A stretch of DNA of 33,433 bases from Nanobdellota archaeon (lineage in GTDB: Archaea > Nanobdellota > Nanobdellia > Parvarchaeales > Parvarchaeaceae). This document shows, one piece after another, positions 1-9,113 of the stretch. Numbering within the stretch: position 1 is the stretch's first letter; each line of letters opens with the position of its first letter. The translations under genes were made by a program, and so were the position numbers. Under the pieces are notes generated by a model. It searched no databases. It had not been told where the DNA came from and saw nothing but the letters and a program-made list of their open reading frames with translations. The DNA lies in contig JAJZMG010000043.1 in NCBI GenBank assembly GCA_021798355.1, positions 1-33,433 on the forward strand, given 5' to 3'.

Positions 1-128
1 TCCTCCTCCTTTTTTCCTTTTGTTAGAAACGGGTTTAAATCTAATACTTCATATTTAATTTTTCTTGAAAGTCTATCTGCCAAAGTGTGTTTTCCAGTGC
101 CGGGAGTTCCCGATATCGCTATTATCAT
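1..128 (-). CDS. AK6/Fap7-like nucleotide kinase, N-terminal fragment (continues beyond window start)
   Basis: Reverse-strand translation from ATG at 128-126: MIIAISGTPGTGKHTLADRLSRKIKYEVLDLNPFLTKGKKEE; P-loop GTPGTGK typical of the AK6/COG1936-type kinases. Confidence 0.75.
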   Translation of the reverse strand, partial: MIIAISGTPGTGKHTLADRLSRKIKYEVLDLNPFLTKGKKEE

Positions 129-179
129 AAGTTATGAAAATTTTTAATATATTTATATTGCTCCTTCCTATAAAATGAA

Positions 180-1553
180 ATGGACTCTGTGGAAAACAGA
201 TCAAAACTGTATTCTATCTTATCAAGTTTAGATAAAGGTGACAATAAATCAATAGGTAAGTTATTAAAAGGTTCTGTTGATGAATCCGAGTTACATGCAG
301 TTAAAAAACTTAAAAATGAAGTAATAAGTAAAACCTATGGAAAGTATGGGCTAGAGAGATACATACGCAGTGTTCTCGATTGTTGGGAAGATTATATCGA
401 TACCGCGCGTATAAACGAGGCAGGCTCTAAAAAAAGACATATTTTGTCCAGTATACTTCTATCACCAGCAAAGCTTATCGCAAAGACTTATGATTATTTG
501 TTTAGCAAAACGAACAGTCATTTATTTTCAACCGCTTCTTTAGGGGCGCTAGTGGGAGAATTTGCAGAAATTGCAACGTTTGTTGCCGAAACTGATTATT
601 ACTCCCCCGTGTTACAAACCCCTTTTAATAGCCTTCTCATAGAAGAATTTATGGCGAATTGGCCTGTATTCGTAGAAGTTCCAATAATTACTGGGCTAGT
701 ATCGGCTTTATCCGTTCTATTTATGATTGCTGGAACCTCTAGAGTCTTTAATTACAAAAAACTGAGCATACATGAAATAGAAGATGACATAAAGAAGTAT
801 AACGAGGAATTTAAGGACACATTTAAGATATATAACAAAGCATTTTTTAACGCAAAAATAGAACCTTCTCTTAAAAATTTGAATGCGCTTTACATGCTAT
901 CCTCTACAAATGCGTATATGAATGCAAAGGATTCAGATGAAAAGTTAAGGGAATACGAAAAGTCAATGCTTCCATACATATCAAAGGTTCTTAAAAAAAG
1001 CATAAATCCTAAGTTAATTGTTCATCATTCTCCCAAAAGTGTAGGTGGATTTACTTTGGTGTATAACTCAATTTTTGGTAAACTTATAAAAAGTAAATCA
1101 TATAGCCCAGTTTTTGTTAACACCGAGCGGTTTAATGCAGTTCCAGAGTACCTTTTCGCTCTTTTTCATGAGTTAGCACACGGTGCAGGCGCAACCACCG
1201 AACAGATGGCAAGTTACTATGCTGAAATTGCCATGGATTATGCCAAGGAGGATTTTCCACTAGAAGGCTATGATCTTTTCCTCTCCGTAAATAGACTCGA
1301 ATCAGCTGTGGCAACATTATCCAAAAAATTTAGATTTGAAAATGAATTTTTTTCAGAATTGGAAAAACTCGGCGTGCCAAGTTTTATAAAAGAATCATTT
1401 AATTATAATTTTAATCCAAGGTTTTCTATAACATTTCCCCTGCATGAAGCTCTTTACGGTAGTACAGTCGAATCTAAGTTTTCAGGGCTTTATGCCTCTG
1501 GGCCGTATATTGCCAAAAAGATGGTGGAAAAAGGAATAATTAAAACCTTTTAA
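180..1553 (+). CDS. Integral membrane protein with HExxH zinc-metalloprotease-like motif
   Basis: 457 aa ORF; two hydrophobic segments near aa 115-185; motif FALFHELAHGAGATTEQMASYYAEIAM (HELAH plus downstream Glu), reminiscent of DUF3810-type HExxH membrane proteins. Confidence 0.7.
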   Translation: MDSVENRSKLYSILSSLDKGDNKSIGKLLKGSVDESELHAVKKLKNEVISKTYGKYGLERYIRSVLDCWEDYIDTARINEAGSKKRHILSSILLSPAKLIAKTYDYLFSKTNSHLFSTASLGALVGEFAEIATFVAETDYYSPVLQTPFNSLLIEEFMANWPVFVEVPIITGLVSALSVLFMIAGTSRVFNYKKLSIHEIEDDIKKYNEEFKDTFKIYNKAFFNAKIEPSLKNLNALYMLSSTNAYMNAKDSDEKLREYEKSMLPYISKVLKKSINPKLIVHHSPKSVGGFTLVYNSIFGKLIKSKSYSPVFVNTERFNAVPEYLFALFHELAHGAGATTEQMASYYAEIAMDYAKEDFPLEGYDLFLSVNRLESAVATLSKKFRFENEFFSELEKLGVPSFIKESFNYNFNPRFSITFPLHEALYGSTVESKFSGLYASGPYIAKKMVEKGIIKTF

Positions 1554-1581
1554 TTTACATAATAGTTATTTTTATCGTAAG

Positions 1582-3108
1582 ATGGAAGAGAAAAATATTG
1601 TAAAAATGCTAAATAAGGTGGATAAAATTTTGCTTTCGTCAATTGAAACAAATGAATTGTTTTCTAGCGAAGTAGAACTAAAATATGGGTTAGAGAGAGC
1701 TGCAGTTATAAATTCAGCAAGAAAGCTACTTTCCCTCGGCTTGCTGAAAATCGAAAGTATAACAGAAACAGTTCTTAGAGTTACTCCATTTGGGAAGAAG
1801 TATTTGAAAGATGGTCTCCCTGAATGCAGAGTATTTGATTTTGTAAAACGCAATAACCTTGTAGAGTATAAACAACTTTTTTTTAGTGTTCCCATGGATA
1901 AAGATGAGTTAAATGCAGCGATAGGGGTGCTTAAAAGACTGTCTGCAATAACCATAGATGGTGGTAAAATTACTCCGAATCTAGAAAAATCGGCAATGGT
2001 AGATGGGCAAAATGCAGTTTTGCAGGCGGTAGAAAACGGACAAGAACCCAATTATGAAGGAGTTAATGATCTCATCCGGCGCGGAATAATAGAGAGGGTA
2101 AATGAAATACGAGACAAGTTTGTTATAACTCAAACCGGACTAAAAATACTTAAAGATAGCGAGTTTGATGTCGATTACATCGATAAGTTATCTCCAAGCA
2201 ATATTAAGGATTGGAAAAATTTGAAGCTTAGAGAATACACTGAAAAACCGGAGATACTGAATTCTTTATCTGGTAAACTTAATGTAAAGACCAAATTTAT
2301 CTCATTAATAAAGGATGCAATGTCCTCAATGGGCTTTGTTGAGATGCATAGTAATTATGTGGAGTCTACTTTTTGGAATTTTGATGTAATGATGTTCAGG
2401 CAGGATCATCCAGATAGAGATATACAAGATACTGTTTATCTAAATGGCGGGAAAGCCCATGTTCCAGCAAAGCTTCTTAAAAACGTAAAAGAAGTTTATG
2501 AGAAAGGTTTTTTTTCATCAAAATACAACCGTTCAATAGGATACAGACGCAAATTTGATACGTCTAAGAGTAATTCTCTTATAATGAGAGGTCATACAAC
2601 TGCAACTACTTTCAGGTATATACACGATTTTATATCAAAAAATAAGGATAAGCCTGCAAAGTTTTTTTCCGTGGATAAAGGGTTTAGAAATGAAACTATG
2701 GATAATACTCATTTGCTGGAGCTTTACCAGATAGAGGGGGTAGTATATGACGATAACTTAACTGTTTCAGATTTAATTGGTTATATAAAGCAATTTTATA
2801 AGAAGATTGGAATAGAAAAAATAAGACTTAAACCGACTTATAATCCTTATACTGAGCCAAGCTTGGAAATACAAGCATTTAGTCCTAAGCTTAAAAGATG
2901 GCTGGAGGTTGGAAATTCTGGAGTATTCAGGCCTGAAACCCTTAAACCTTTTGGGATAACTAAAAACATAGTTGCATGGGGTTTCGGGATGGAAAGGATG
3001 CTAAACCTTAAAATAGGCATGGCAGATATACGTGATCTTTACGGCGCATATACCGATATTGATATTTTAAGGGAAATAGAGTCTGCGAGGGTTTTCAGTG
3101 AATTTTAG
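1582..3108 (+). CDS. pheS: Phenylalanyl-tRNA synthetase alpha subunit
   Basis: 508 aa; class II motifs including RGHTTATTFRYIHD and GNSGVFRPETLKPFGI...AWGFGMERMLNLKIGMADIRDLY; followed directly by pheT. Confidence 0.96.
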   Translation: MEEKNIVKMLNKVDKILLSSIETNELFSSEVELKYGLERAAVINSARKLLSLGLLKIESITETVLRVTPFGKKYLKDGLPECRVFDFVKRNNLVEYKQLFFSVPMDKDELNAAIGVLKRLSAITIDGGKITPNLEKSAMVDGQNAVLQAVENGQEPNYEGVNDLIRRGIIERVNEIRDKFVITQTGLKILKDSEFDVDYIDKLSPSNIKDWKNLKLREYTEKPEILNSLSGKLNVKTKFISLIKDAMSSMGFVEMHSNYVESTFWNFDVMMFRQDHPDRDIQDTVYLNGGKAHVPAKLLKNVKEVYEKGFFSSKYNRSIGYRRKFDTSKSNSLIMRGHTTATTFRYIHDFISKNKDKPAKFFSVDKGFRNETMDNTHLLELYQIEGVVYDDNLTVSDLIGYIKQFYKKIGIEKIRLKPTYNPYTEPSLEIQAFSPKLKRWLEVGNSGVFRPETLKPFGITKNIVAWGFGMERMLNLKIGMADIRDLYGAYTDIDILREIESARVFSEF

Positions 3109-3111
3109 AAT

Positions 3112-4752
3112 ATGGTAATGCTTAATTACAGTCTTGATGAAATGAATCGAATTATTGGTAAAAAACTAAAGTTAGAGGACTATAAACGAATAGCACTTAA
3201 ATTCGGGCTTGATCTGGATGAAGGAGAAAATACACTTAATTTTGAGCTTACTTCAGATAGAATAGACATAGTCTCGAAATACTCTCTTGCACACGTATTT
3301 GCAACCCAGTTAGGGATAAAGATGAAAAAGCATGGGATTATCGGTATAGAGAAACACGGCGTTTTGATTGAGAAGACCGGGAGAGAATTCGTAAATGTTC
3401 TGCACGTTGTGCTAGATGAAAAAATTGGAGATAAGCTAAGTGAAATTTTAGCAATTCAAGAAAGACTTGATAGAAATGTGGGTAGAAACAGGAAAAAATC
3501 TGCGATAGGGCTTTTTGACTACGAAAAAATATCATTTCCTTTGAGATACTGTGAAGTCTTAAAGGATAAGTTGAATTTTATACCCTTGGGCCATTCTTCA
3601 TTAAAAAATTATGATGAAATAGTAAAGGATGTAAAACAGGCATCTGAGTATAAGAACCTGATACCTAAGAAGCCTATAGTGTGGATTGATAATACTAGCA
3701 GTATAATCGCCATGCCTCCTATAATAAACGCAGATAAATATTCAGTAACTGAAAATACAAGAGAATTATTTATAGATATAACCGGCATTGATAAGGAAAC
3801 TGTAAATGCCGTAACTAAAATACTTATATACAATCTCCAATTCTTGGGCAAAGTCTCAATTATGGAGGCAAAATACAAAAGTAATTCAATATCTACTAAT
3901 CTGTCTTTGGAAACTTATGATTTCTATTTAAATGAGGAATCAATAAAATCCGTGCTGGGGACAGATATAAGCAAAGAGCAGGCAATGAAAATGCTTTCTG
4001 CAATGGATTATGATATCAAATCGCTTGGAAAGGATATTATTGTAAAGCCTCCCTTTTATAGACAGGATGTAATGCACCAAGTAGATATAATAGATGATAT
4101 AATGCGGTCTTTTGGAGTTGATAACATAAATGGAATCATTCCACATTCTTATACCGAAGGAGGTTTCCTACCTAATCACTACACACTCCAGAGTATAAAG
4201 GAACTGTTAATAGGTTTTGGATATCAAGAGATAGACATTAATGCGCTTACGAATGAGAGATACCAGTTTATAAACAGTTTTATGGAAGGAGAGGACTATG
4301 CAAGTCTTCTTCAGCTTAAGAGCGGCGAAGTAACTATGGTTGCTAAGTATGCTTTCCCAGAATTGCTTAGGCTTATATCAAACAATCTGCATAAGAAATT
4401 TCCACAAAATATATTTTCTCTGTCTGAGGTAGTTGAGAGGGGCAATTCAGATGTGGACTTTAACAACAGGCTGAAGCTTTCATTGGTATCCTGCGAAAAA
4501 GATGTAAATGTTGCTGGCACGTTATCGATAATAAAAAAAGTATTCTCAGACTGTTTTATTATTGATAATATCTCTACCAAGTACCTTGGTTCAAAGTATG
4601 ATAAAACTTTTATAAAAGGGAGAGCTTACTCCATTTTATCGAATGAAAAGGAGGTGGGATTTGCTGGCGAGGTTCACCCTAGAGTGTTAAACTCATTCGG
4701 TATAGAGCTACCAATCTCGCTTGCAGAAATATATGTCGATGGGTTTACGTAA
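3112..4752 (+). CDS. pheT: Phenylalanyl-tRNA synthetase beta subunit (archaeal type)
   Basis: 546 aa; LNFELTSDRIDIVS B1-like start, VKPPFYRQDVMHQVDIIDDIMRSFGVDNI B5 motif, AGEVHPRVLNSFGIELP near C-terminus; adjacent to pheS. Confidence 0.95.
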   Translation: MVMLNYSLDEMNRIIGKKLKLEDYKRIALKFGLDLDEGENTLNFELTSDRIDIVSKYSLAHVFATQLGIKMKKHGIIGIEKHGVLIEKTGREFVNVLHVVLDEKIGDKLSEILAIQERLDRNVGRNRKKSAIGLFDYEKISFPLRYCEVLKDKLNFIPLGHSSLKNYDEIVKDVKQASEYKNLIPKKPIVWIDNTSSIIAMPPIINADKYSVTENTRELFIDITGIDKETVNAVTKILIYNLQFLGKVSIMEAKYKSNSISTNLSLETYDFYLNEESIKSVLGTDISKEQAMKMLSAMDYDIKSLGKDIIVKPPFYRQDVMHQVDIIDDIMRSFGVDNINGIIPHSYTEGGFLPNHYTLQSIKELLIGFGYQEIDINALTNERYQFINSFMEGEDYASLLQLKSGEVTMVAKYAFPELLRLISNNLHKKFPQNIFSLSEVVERGNSDVDFNNRLKLSLVSCEKDVNVAGTLSIIKKVFSDCFIIDNISTKYLGSKYDKTFIKGRAYSILSNEKEVGFAGEVHPRVLNSFGIELPISLAEIYVDGFT

Positions 4753-5192
4753 TGAATTGTGAAATATGTGGGGCGTTTGAAGATAACCTTTTCAAGACTA
4801 ATGTAGAAGGGGCTTTTATGAATCTTTGCAAGAGTTGCTCAAAGGATGGGAAAGTTATTGCAGTTTCAGTTAATACCAGCAAGCCTATTCAGAAGACAAA
4901 AGAAAATGAAAGGCAATTAAAATACAATTACCTTGATACTATAAAAAACGCTTTGCATGATAAAGCGCTTTCAGTTGACGAAGTAGCAAATAAAGTAAAA
5001 TTTTCTACAAAAGACATGAAAAAAATATTAAATGGGGAGGTACTGCCGGACGGTAACGTGACTGCAAAACTCGAAAGACTTCTTAATATCTCTTTGTATG
5101 AAATAGATTATACTTCGGACTTAAGTTTTAAAAAAGATACAAACCACTTATCATTCGAAGATGTTGTTGACATAAAAAGGATCAAAAAATAA
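4752..5192 (+). CDS. aMBF1-like transcription factor (Zn ribbon + HTH)
   Basis: N-terminal CEICG...CKSC zinc ribbon followed by an HTH_XRE-like segment (LSVDEVANKVKFSTKDMKKILNGEVLPDGNVTAKLERLLNISL). Confidence 0.8.
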   Translation: MNCEICGAFEDNLFKTNVEGAFMNLCKSCSKDGKVIAVSVNTSKPIQKTKENERQLKYNYLDTIKNALHDKALSVDEVANKVKFSTKDMKKILNGEVLPDGNVTAKLERLLNISLYEIDYTSDLSFKKDTNHLSFEDVVDIKRIKK

Positions 5193-5198
5193 TATATA

Positions 5199-5281
5199 GC
5201 AGAGGTAACGAAGCGGTCAAACGTGTAAGGCTTAGGACCTTATGGCTCAGGCCTTCGAGGGTTCAAATCCCTCCCTCTGCA
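5199..5281 (+). tRNA. tRNA-Leu (anticodon UAG)
   Basis: Acceptor GCAGAGG/CCTCTGC; anticodon stem TAAGG/CCTTA with loop CTTAGGA; long type II variable arm; GGTTCAAATCC T-arm; no encoded CCA. Confidence 0.96.
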
Positions 5282-5382
5282 TTCTTTGCCGGTTATATCT
5301 GCCAAAAAGCTTAATGATAAACTTAAATACTAAAATTTTCTTATCTTCTTATAGCATTAAAATTAAGTTGTGAGGTGTAAAC

Positions 5383-5787
5383 ATGGTAAATCTTCCGTTC
5401 GATAGTTTCTTGAATCTGTTCAAGAAAAATGTAAATGTAAACTCGTCTAGTCAGAGCAGTGATTACGTCGAATTAGAGGTTGACCAAGGCGACAAGCCCA
5501 TGGCGAAGATATACGTAAAGTATTATAATCTAAATAAGTTCGAGGATGCCAGTCCAATATTGAATGATATTCGATCAGGGTATACACTGTCATTTATAAA
5601 GGTAAAAGAAATAAGGGAAAAAGGAGGAGTAGACGAATTAAAGCGAACTATATCTAAATTAAAGAAAAGTGCGGATGCTGCAGAAGCGCAAATAATAGGA
5701 GTAGATGAAGACTATCTTTTAGTGGTACCTGATTTTGTAAAAGTTGAAAAAGGGGAGATATTAGGAAATCAGGATAACAAGGTCTGA
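5383..5787 (+). CDS. sepF: Archaeal SepF-like cell division protein
   Basis: 134 aa; SepF/DUF552 core: KIYVKYYNLNKFEDASPILNDIRSGYTLSFIKVKEI...DELKRTISKLKKSADAAEAQIIGVDEDYLLVVPDFVKV. Confidence 0.85.
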   Translation: MVNLPFDSFLNLFKKNVNVNSSSQSSDYVELEVDQGDKPMAKIYVKYYNLNKFEDASPILNDIRSGYTLSFIKVKEIREKGGVDELKRTISKLKKSADAAEAQIIGVDEDYLLVVPDFVKVEKGEILGNQDNKV

Positions 5788-5788
5788 T

Positions 5789-6115
5789 TCAATTGTCGCT
5801 TCCCGCTTCTTTTGAGTAATAAGCAGAGTTTATTGCTGCTTTATCAGAGTCTTTTGTTATACTCAGCATAGTAAGTGATTTAACGGGACTACTATCCTCA
5901 TTTTCTCCGTCAATTTTTATAGTATTGAACGAAAAAGACAGGTCTTCAAAAAGGTCGGCGGCGCTTTTGTCAACCCCCACTATATCTGGCTTTGCAGTAT
6001 TAAGTATGTCCTTGACTTCGTTTAAACTCTTTACCCTATTTACTTGTACGGAATCATTTATAATTACGGCTACTATTATTCTGCCCTGGCTTACAGCTAT
6101 TCCTGCCCTTGTCAT
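5789..6115 (-). CDS. Hypothetical small protein, possible RNase H-like fold fragment
   Basis: 108 aa; alternating beta pattern MTRAGIAVSQGRIIVAVIINDSVQ...PDIVGVDKS; starts inside the 3' end of the upstream methyltransferase gene. Confidence 0.55.
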   Translation of the reverse strand: MTRAGIAVSQGRIIVAVIINDSVQVNRVKSLNEVKDILNTAKPDIVGVDKSAADLFEDLSFSFNTIKIDGENEDSSPVKSLTMLSITKDSDKAAINSAYYSKEAGSDN

Positions 6116-6695
6116 ATATTTTTATAAGTATAAGCTCCTCGAAGAAAAAATTGATTGAAGATAACTTCTTAAAGCTAAGTCTTAAATGCTTTATCTCCTT
6201 ATATACTTTATCTGTATCATAAACGCTGGAAATGATTAAAAAAGCTTTTCCATTTTTGGCAAGGTGTTTTTTAATGCCACGTATTATTCTTATGGTTAAT
6301 TCGCCACCATCCTCCCCTCCGCTTAAAGCATACTCCTCCCACTTTTTTCCATTACTTCTAGGAAGATAGGGCGGGTTAGCGTATATAACATCAAACTTTC
6401 TATTTTCAATATTTGAGAATAAATCGGATATTACACATTCAAAGTTTTTTATACCGTTTATTTTTGCATTGTATGTTATTGCGTTTATGGCTTTTGGATT
6501 TATATCTATAAAAGTTACTTTATCCGCCAAAGGGGCAGCATTTAACCCGATTATCCCACTGCCTGCGCACATATCAAGCACATCACCGTGTGCATGCTTC
6601 ACAGCTTTTAGGAGGAGGAAGCTGTCCTCAGCGGGAGGGTAAACATCCTTGAATTCCTTTATATCCATCATATCGAAACACTTATTAATAATCAA
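6054..6695 (-). CDS. HemK2/Mtq2-like class I SAM-dependent protein methyltransferase
   Basis: VYPPAEDSFLLLKAV N-terminal motif, DMCAGSGIIGLNAA SAM motif, NPPYLP catalytic motif, ALSGGEDGGE. Confidence 0.92.
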   Translation of the reverse strand: MIINKCFDMMDIKEFKDVYPPAEDSFLLLKAVKHAHGDVLDMCAGSGIIGLNAAPLADKVTFIDINPKAINAITYNAKINGIKNFECVISDLFSNIENRKFDVIYANPPYLPRSNGKKWEEYALSGGEDGGELTIRIIRGIKKHLAKNGKAFLIISSVYDTDKVYKEIKHLRLSFKKLSSINFFFEELILIKIYDKGRNSCKPGQNNSSRNYK

Positions 6696-6706
6696 TACCA
6701 GATTAA

Positions 6707-7180
6707 ATGATAACTATGAAAGGAGTCCGGAACTATTTATTAATTGCTTTGTTGGTAGTGCTTTTAATCGGATTTATTGTAGCGGGTAAGACCTCGCCAA
6801 TATACAAAGCACCGATAGTCCAAACTATAAACTGTAACTCCGTTAATCTCGGATTCAATTACACAACAGGCACAAGTCTTAAGGCGCTAGAAGGTACGAG
6901 TGAAAATACCTTTGATACTATAATAGTTAACAACTTAGGGAACGTAACTGAAGATATAAGTTTAAATGTAATCCCTGTAGGAAATGCACCTTTTTATGTT
7001 AAGGCCGCAAATTCAACAGATGTTAATGTAAACAAGAAAATAAGCACGCAATTTGTTGTTTATTCCCCATTAAAAACTGGAAATTACTCAGTCGTTGCAA
7101 ATTTATCTGCAGGCTATCTTAACTGTGTAAATTATAAGATAATACCTATAAATGTAACAGTGGTAAACTCCACCAGTTAA
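6707..7180 (+). CDS. Secreted/membrane-anchored protein with beta-rich extracellular domain
   Basis: 157 aa; N-terminal TM/signal LLIALLVVLLIGFIVAG followed by an N-x-S/T-rich, beta-rich (NEW3/CARDB-like) domain. Confidence 0.6.
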   Translation: MITMKGVRNYLLIALLVVLLIGFIVAGKTSPIYKAPIVQTINCNSVNLGFNYTTGTSLKALEGTSENTFDTIIVNNLGNVTEDISLNVIPVGNAPFYVKAANSTDVNVNKKISTQFVVYSPLKTGNYSVVANLSAGYLNCVNYKIIPINVTVVNSTS

Positions 7181-7515
7181 TGGAAAATCAGGTAATAAAG
7201 GACACCGAAATCAAAGGGATAAAAGAAGACAACGTAAGAGTCAGGTTTGTCGGAAAAGTTGCTTCATTTGACGATAAAACGGGAATGTTTGAAGTAGAAA
7301 ATGGTGATCAGAGAATTACTTGTCTTCCAAATTATCAAGAGAGCGTAAAGTTAGGAATGTCGGAACTTGTACTTGTTACTGGAAAAAGCGTAGCCGCAGA
7401 TTCCTCTTTTGAAGTAAGGGCAGATAGTGTAAAAAAGATAAATATAAATGATTATACTAATTATGAAAAGTATTTAATAATAAGAAGAGATTTATTAATT
7501 AACAATGGAAGCTGA
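7180..7515 (+). CDS. Putative OB-fold protein upstream of PCNA
   Basis: 111 aa; VRVRFVGKVASFDDKTGMFEVENGDQRITCLPNYQ...ELVLVTGKSV beta-barrel-like pattern; overlaps the pcn start by 11 nt. Confidence 0.6.
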   Translation: MENQVIKDTEIKGIKEDNVRVRFVGKVASFDDKTGMFEVENGDQRITCLPNYQESVKLGMSELVLVTGKSVAADSSFEVRADSVKKININDYTNYEKYLIIRRDLLINNGS

Positions 7516-8245
7516 ATTCAAGGATGCGGAAGTTTTTAAGAAGATGATGGACACAGTAGGCAGTTTAATGTCCGATGTTTCTATAGATTTTAATGAGGAG
7601 GGTTTCGCAATAAAAGCTATGGATCCTGCAAACATAGCAATGTTATTGTTTGAGGCTAAAAAATCTGTTTTTTCAAATTTTAACGTAGAAAAGCCTGTGA
7701 AAATATCAGTTTCTTTAGATGACTTAAACGGTATATTGAGGCTGGCTAAAAAAGATGATAAAATTAGAATGTCAGACTCCAAGAATAAGCTAATCATAGA
7801 CATAAACGGCAGGAATAAGCAACATTTCGGAATTCCGCTGATAGACGAAAACTATACCGCTCAGAAAGTACCTCAGCTAAAATTCACGTCGGAAGTTGCC
7901 GTTTTAAGCTCTCTTATAAAAGATTCTGTAAAGGCAGCTGCTTTAATTGATGATTCCATATACTTTACCGTCGACCGGCCCAGGTTCATAATAAGTTCAA
8001 AGAGTGAAGAAAAAGAGTTTTCACAGGAATTGTCTATAAATGAGAACAAAGAGATATTTGATCTAAAATCTGAGTCTACAACAAGGTCAAAATATTCTAT
8101 TGATTACCTCACAAAATTCTTATACGCGGTAGACTCGGAAAAACCAATAAAAATGTCATTTTCAAACAATTACCCGCTTAAACTGGACTATGAGATAAAT
8201 TCTGATGCTTCAATGTCATTTATACTGGCGAATAGGCTAGAGTAA
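7505..8245 (+). CDS. pcn: DNA polymerase sliding clamp (PCNA)
   Basis: 246 aa; MEAEFKDAEVFKKMMDTVGSLMSDVSIDFNEEGFAIKAMDPANIAMLLFEA and terminal PLKLDYEI...MSFILANRLE; typical PCNA. Confidence 0.96.
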   Translation: MEAEFKDAEVFKKMMDTVGSLMSDVSIDFNEEGFAIKAMDPANIAMLLFEAKKSVFSNFNVEKPVKISVSLDDLNGILRLAKKDDKIRMSDSKNKLIIDINGRNKQHFGIPLIDENYTAQKVPQLKFTSEVAVLSSLIKDSVKAAALIDDSIYFTVDRPRFIISSKSEEKEFSQELSINENKEIFDLKSESTTRSKYSIDYLTKFLYAVDSEKPIKMSFSNNYPLKLDYEINSDASMSFILANRLE

Positions 8246-8683
8246 TTAGAACATATAGAGTTCATCCTCATAAATCTCGATTTCCTTCAGAAGTGATGGT
8301 AAGGACTGTAAATCGACTGCAAGTATTTTTTCGCTTCCTTCTTTGTGCAGTATAAGAGAATTAGTTTTGTTCTTAGTAACAAGAAGTATTATATTCTTTT
8401 TTTTCTTCTTATTGGCTTTTTCTATAAAGTTGTAAGCCCGATTCAGTTGGGCCTTTACAAACTCCTTTTCTTTCTCGGGAGGTATGTATGAATGATTTTT
8501 ACAATCTACAAAAAATCTCCTTTCTCCATTCTGTGCTATAAAATCGATTTGAAACCACCTGTAAGTTTTGAACCTAACGTCCCTGTCTACAGCGTAATCG
8601 AATTTCTCGAATATGTCCGCGGCATCATTTTCGAACGCTTTCCACCGATTATCTTCTTTCTTAAATTCTACTTCAAAATACAT
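8246..8683 (-). CDS. PD-(D/E)XK-type endonuclease-like protein
   Basis: 145 aa; FQIDFIAQNGERRFFVDCKNHSY (D...DxK core) with N-terminal E in a helix; convergent with pcn, abutting it. Confidence 0.72.
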   Translation of the reverse strand: MYFEVEFKKEDNRWKAFENDAADIFEKFDYAVDRDVRFKTYRWFQIDFIAQNGERRFFVDCKNHSYIPPEKEKEFVKAQLNRAYNFIEKANKKKKKNIILLVTKNKTNSLILHKEGSEKILAVDLQSLPSLLKEIEIYEDELYMF

Positions 8684-8721
8684 AAAATATATAAAAGAGA
8701 CACATTAATAAATGGTATAAA

Positions 8722-8792
8722 GCATCGGTAGTCCAGTGGTAAGACACTACCCTGCCACGGTGGAGACCCGGGTTCGAATCCCGGCCGATGCA
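8722..8792 (+). tRNA. tRNA-Gly (anticodon GCC)
   Basis: Acceptor GCATCGG/CCGATGC; anticodon loop CTGCCAC; T-arm CCGGGTTCGAATCCCGG. Confidence 0.97.
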
Positions 8793-9113
8793 TTATTTCT
8801 GTCTCTTTAAGATAATCTTTATATAAATCCAGCTTTCTAGGTTTTTTATCGGCCTGACAACAGAGCCACCCCCTGCCAAAGAAAGCACAAGAAGAGCTGC
8901 ACATGCTGCGGTCAATGCATATATTAACGGATAAAATATTCCAATATAACCCAGGATTGATGACATTATTATCGTTGTCAGCAATCCTACTTCTTTGCTG
9001 TAAAAATAGGTTATGCCAACACCCGCAATAATTAGTGCAAAAAATAGATAAGCTACGTATGGATTTGTCTGCATCGTAGAAATTATAATTGTATACAATA
9101 TTGTGTTTGTCAT
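8793..9113 (-). CDS. Small multi-TM membrane protein
   Basis: 106 aa; several hydrophobic helices; ATG overlaps the stop of pth2 (4-nt overlap), suggesting an operon. Confidence 0.65.
   Translation of the reverse strand: MTNTILYTIIISTMQTNPYVAYLFFALIIAGVGITYFYSKEVGLLTTIIMSSILGYIGIFYPLIYALTAACAALLVLSLAGGGSVVRPIKNLESWIYIKIILKRQK

Noticed and set aside
1572-2051. 159-aa ORF antisense to pheS
   Set aside because: Shadow ORF opposite a conserved gene.
8668-8904. ORF spanning tRNA-Gly on the minus strand
   Set aside because: Includes the tRNA complement (MHRPGFEPGSPPWQG is a typical antisense-tRNA translation artefact).
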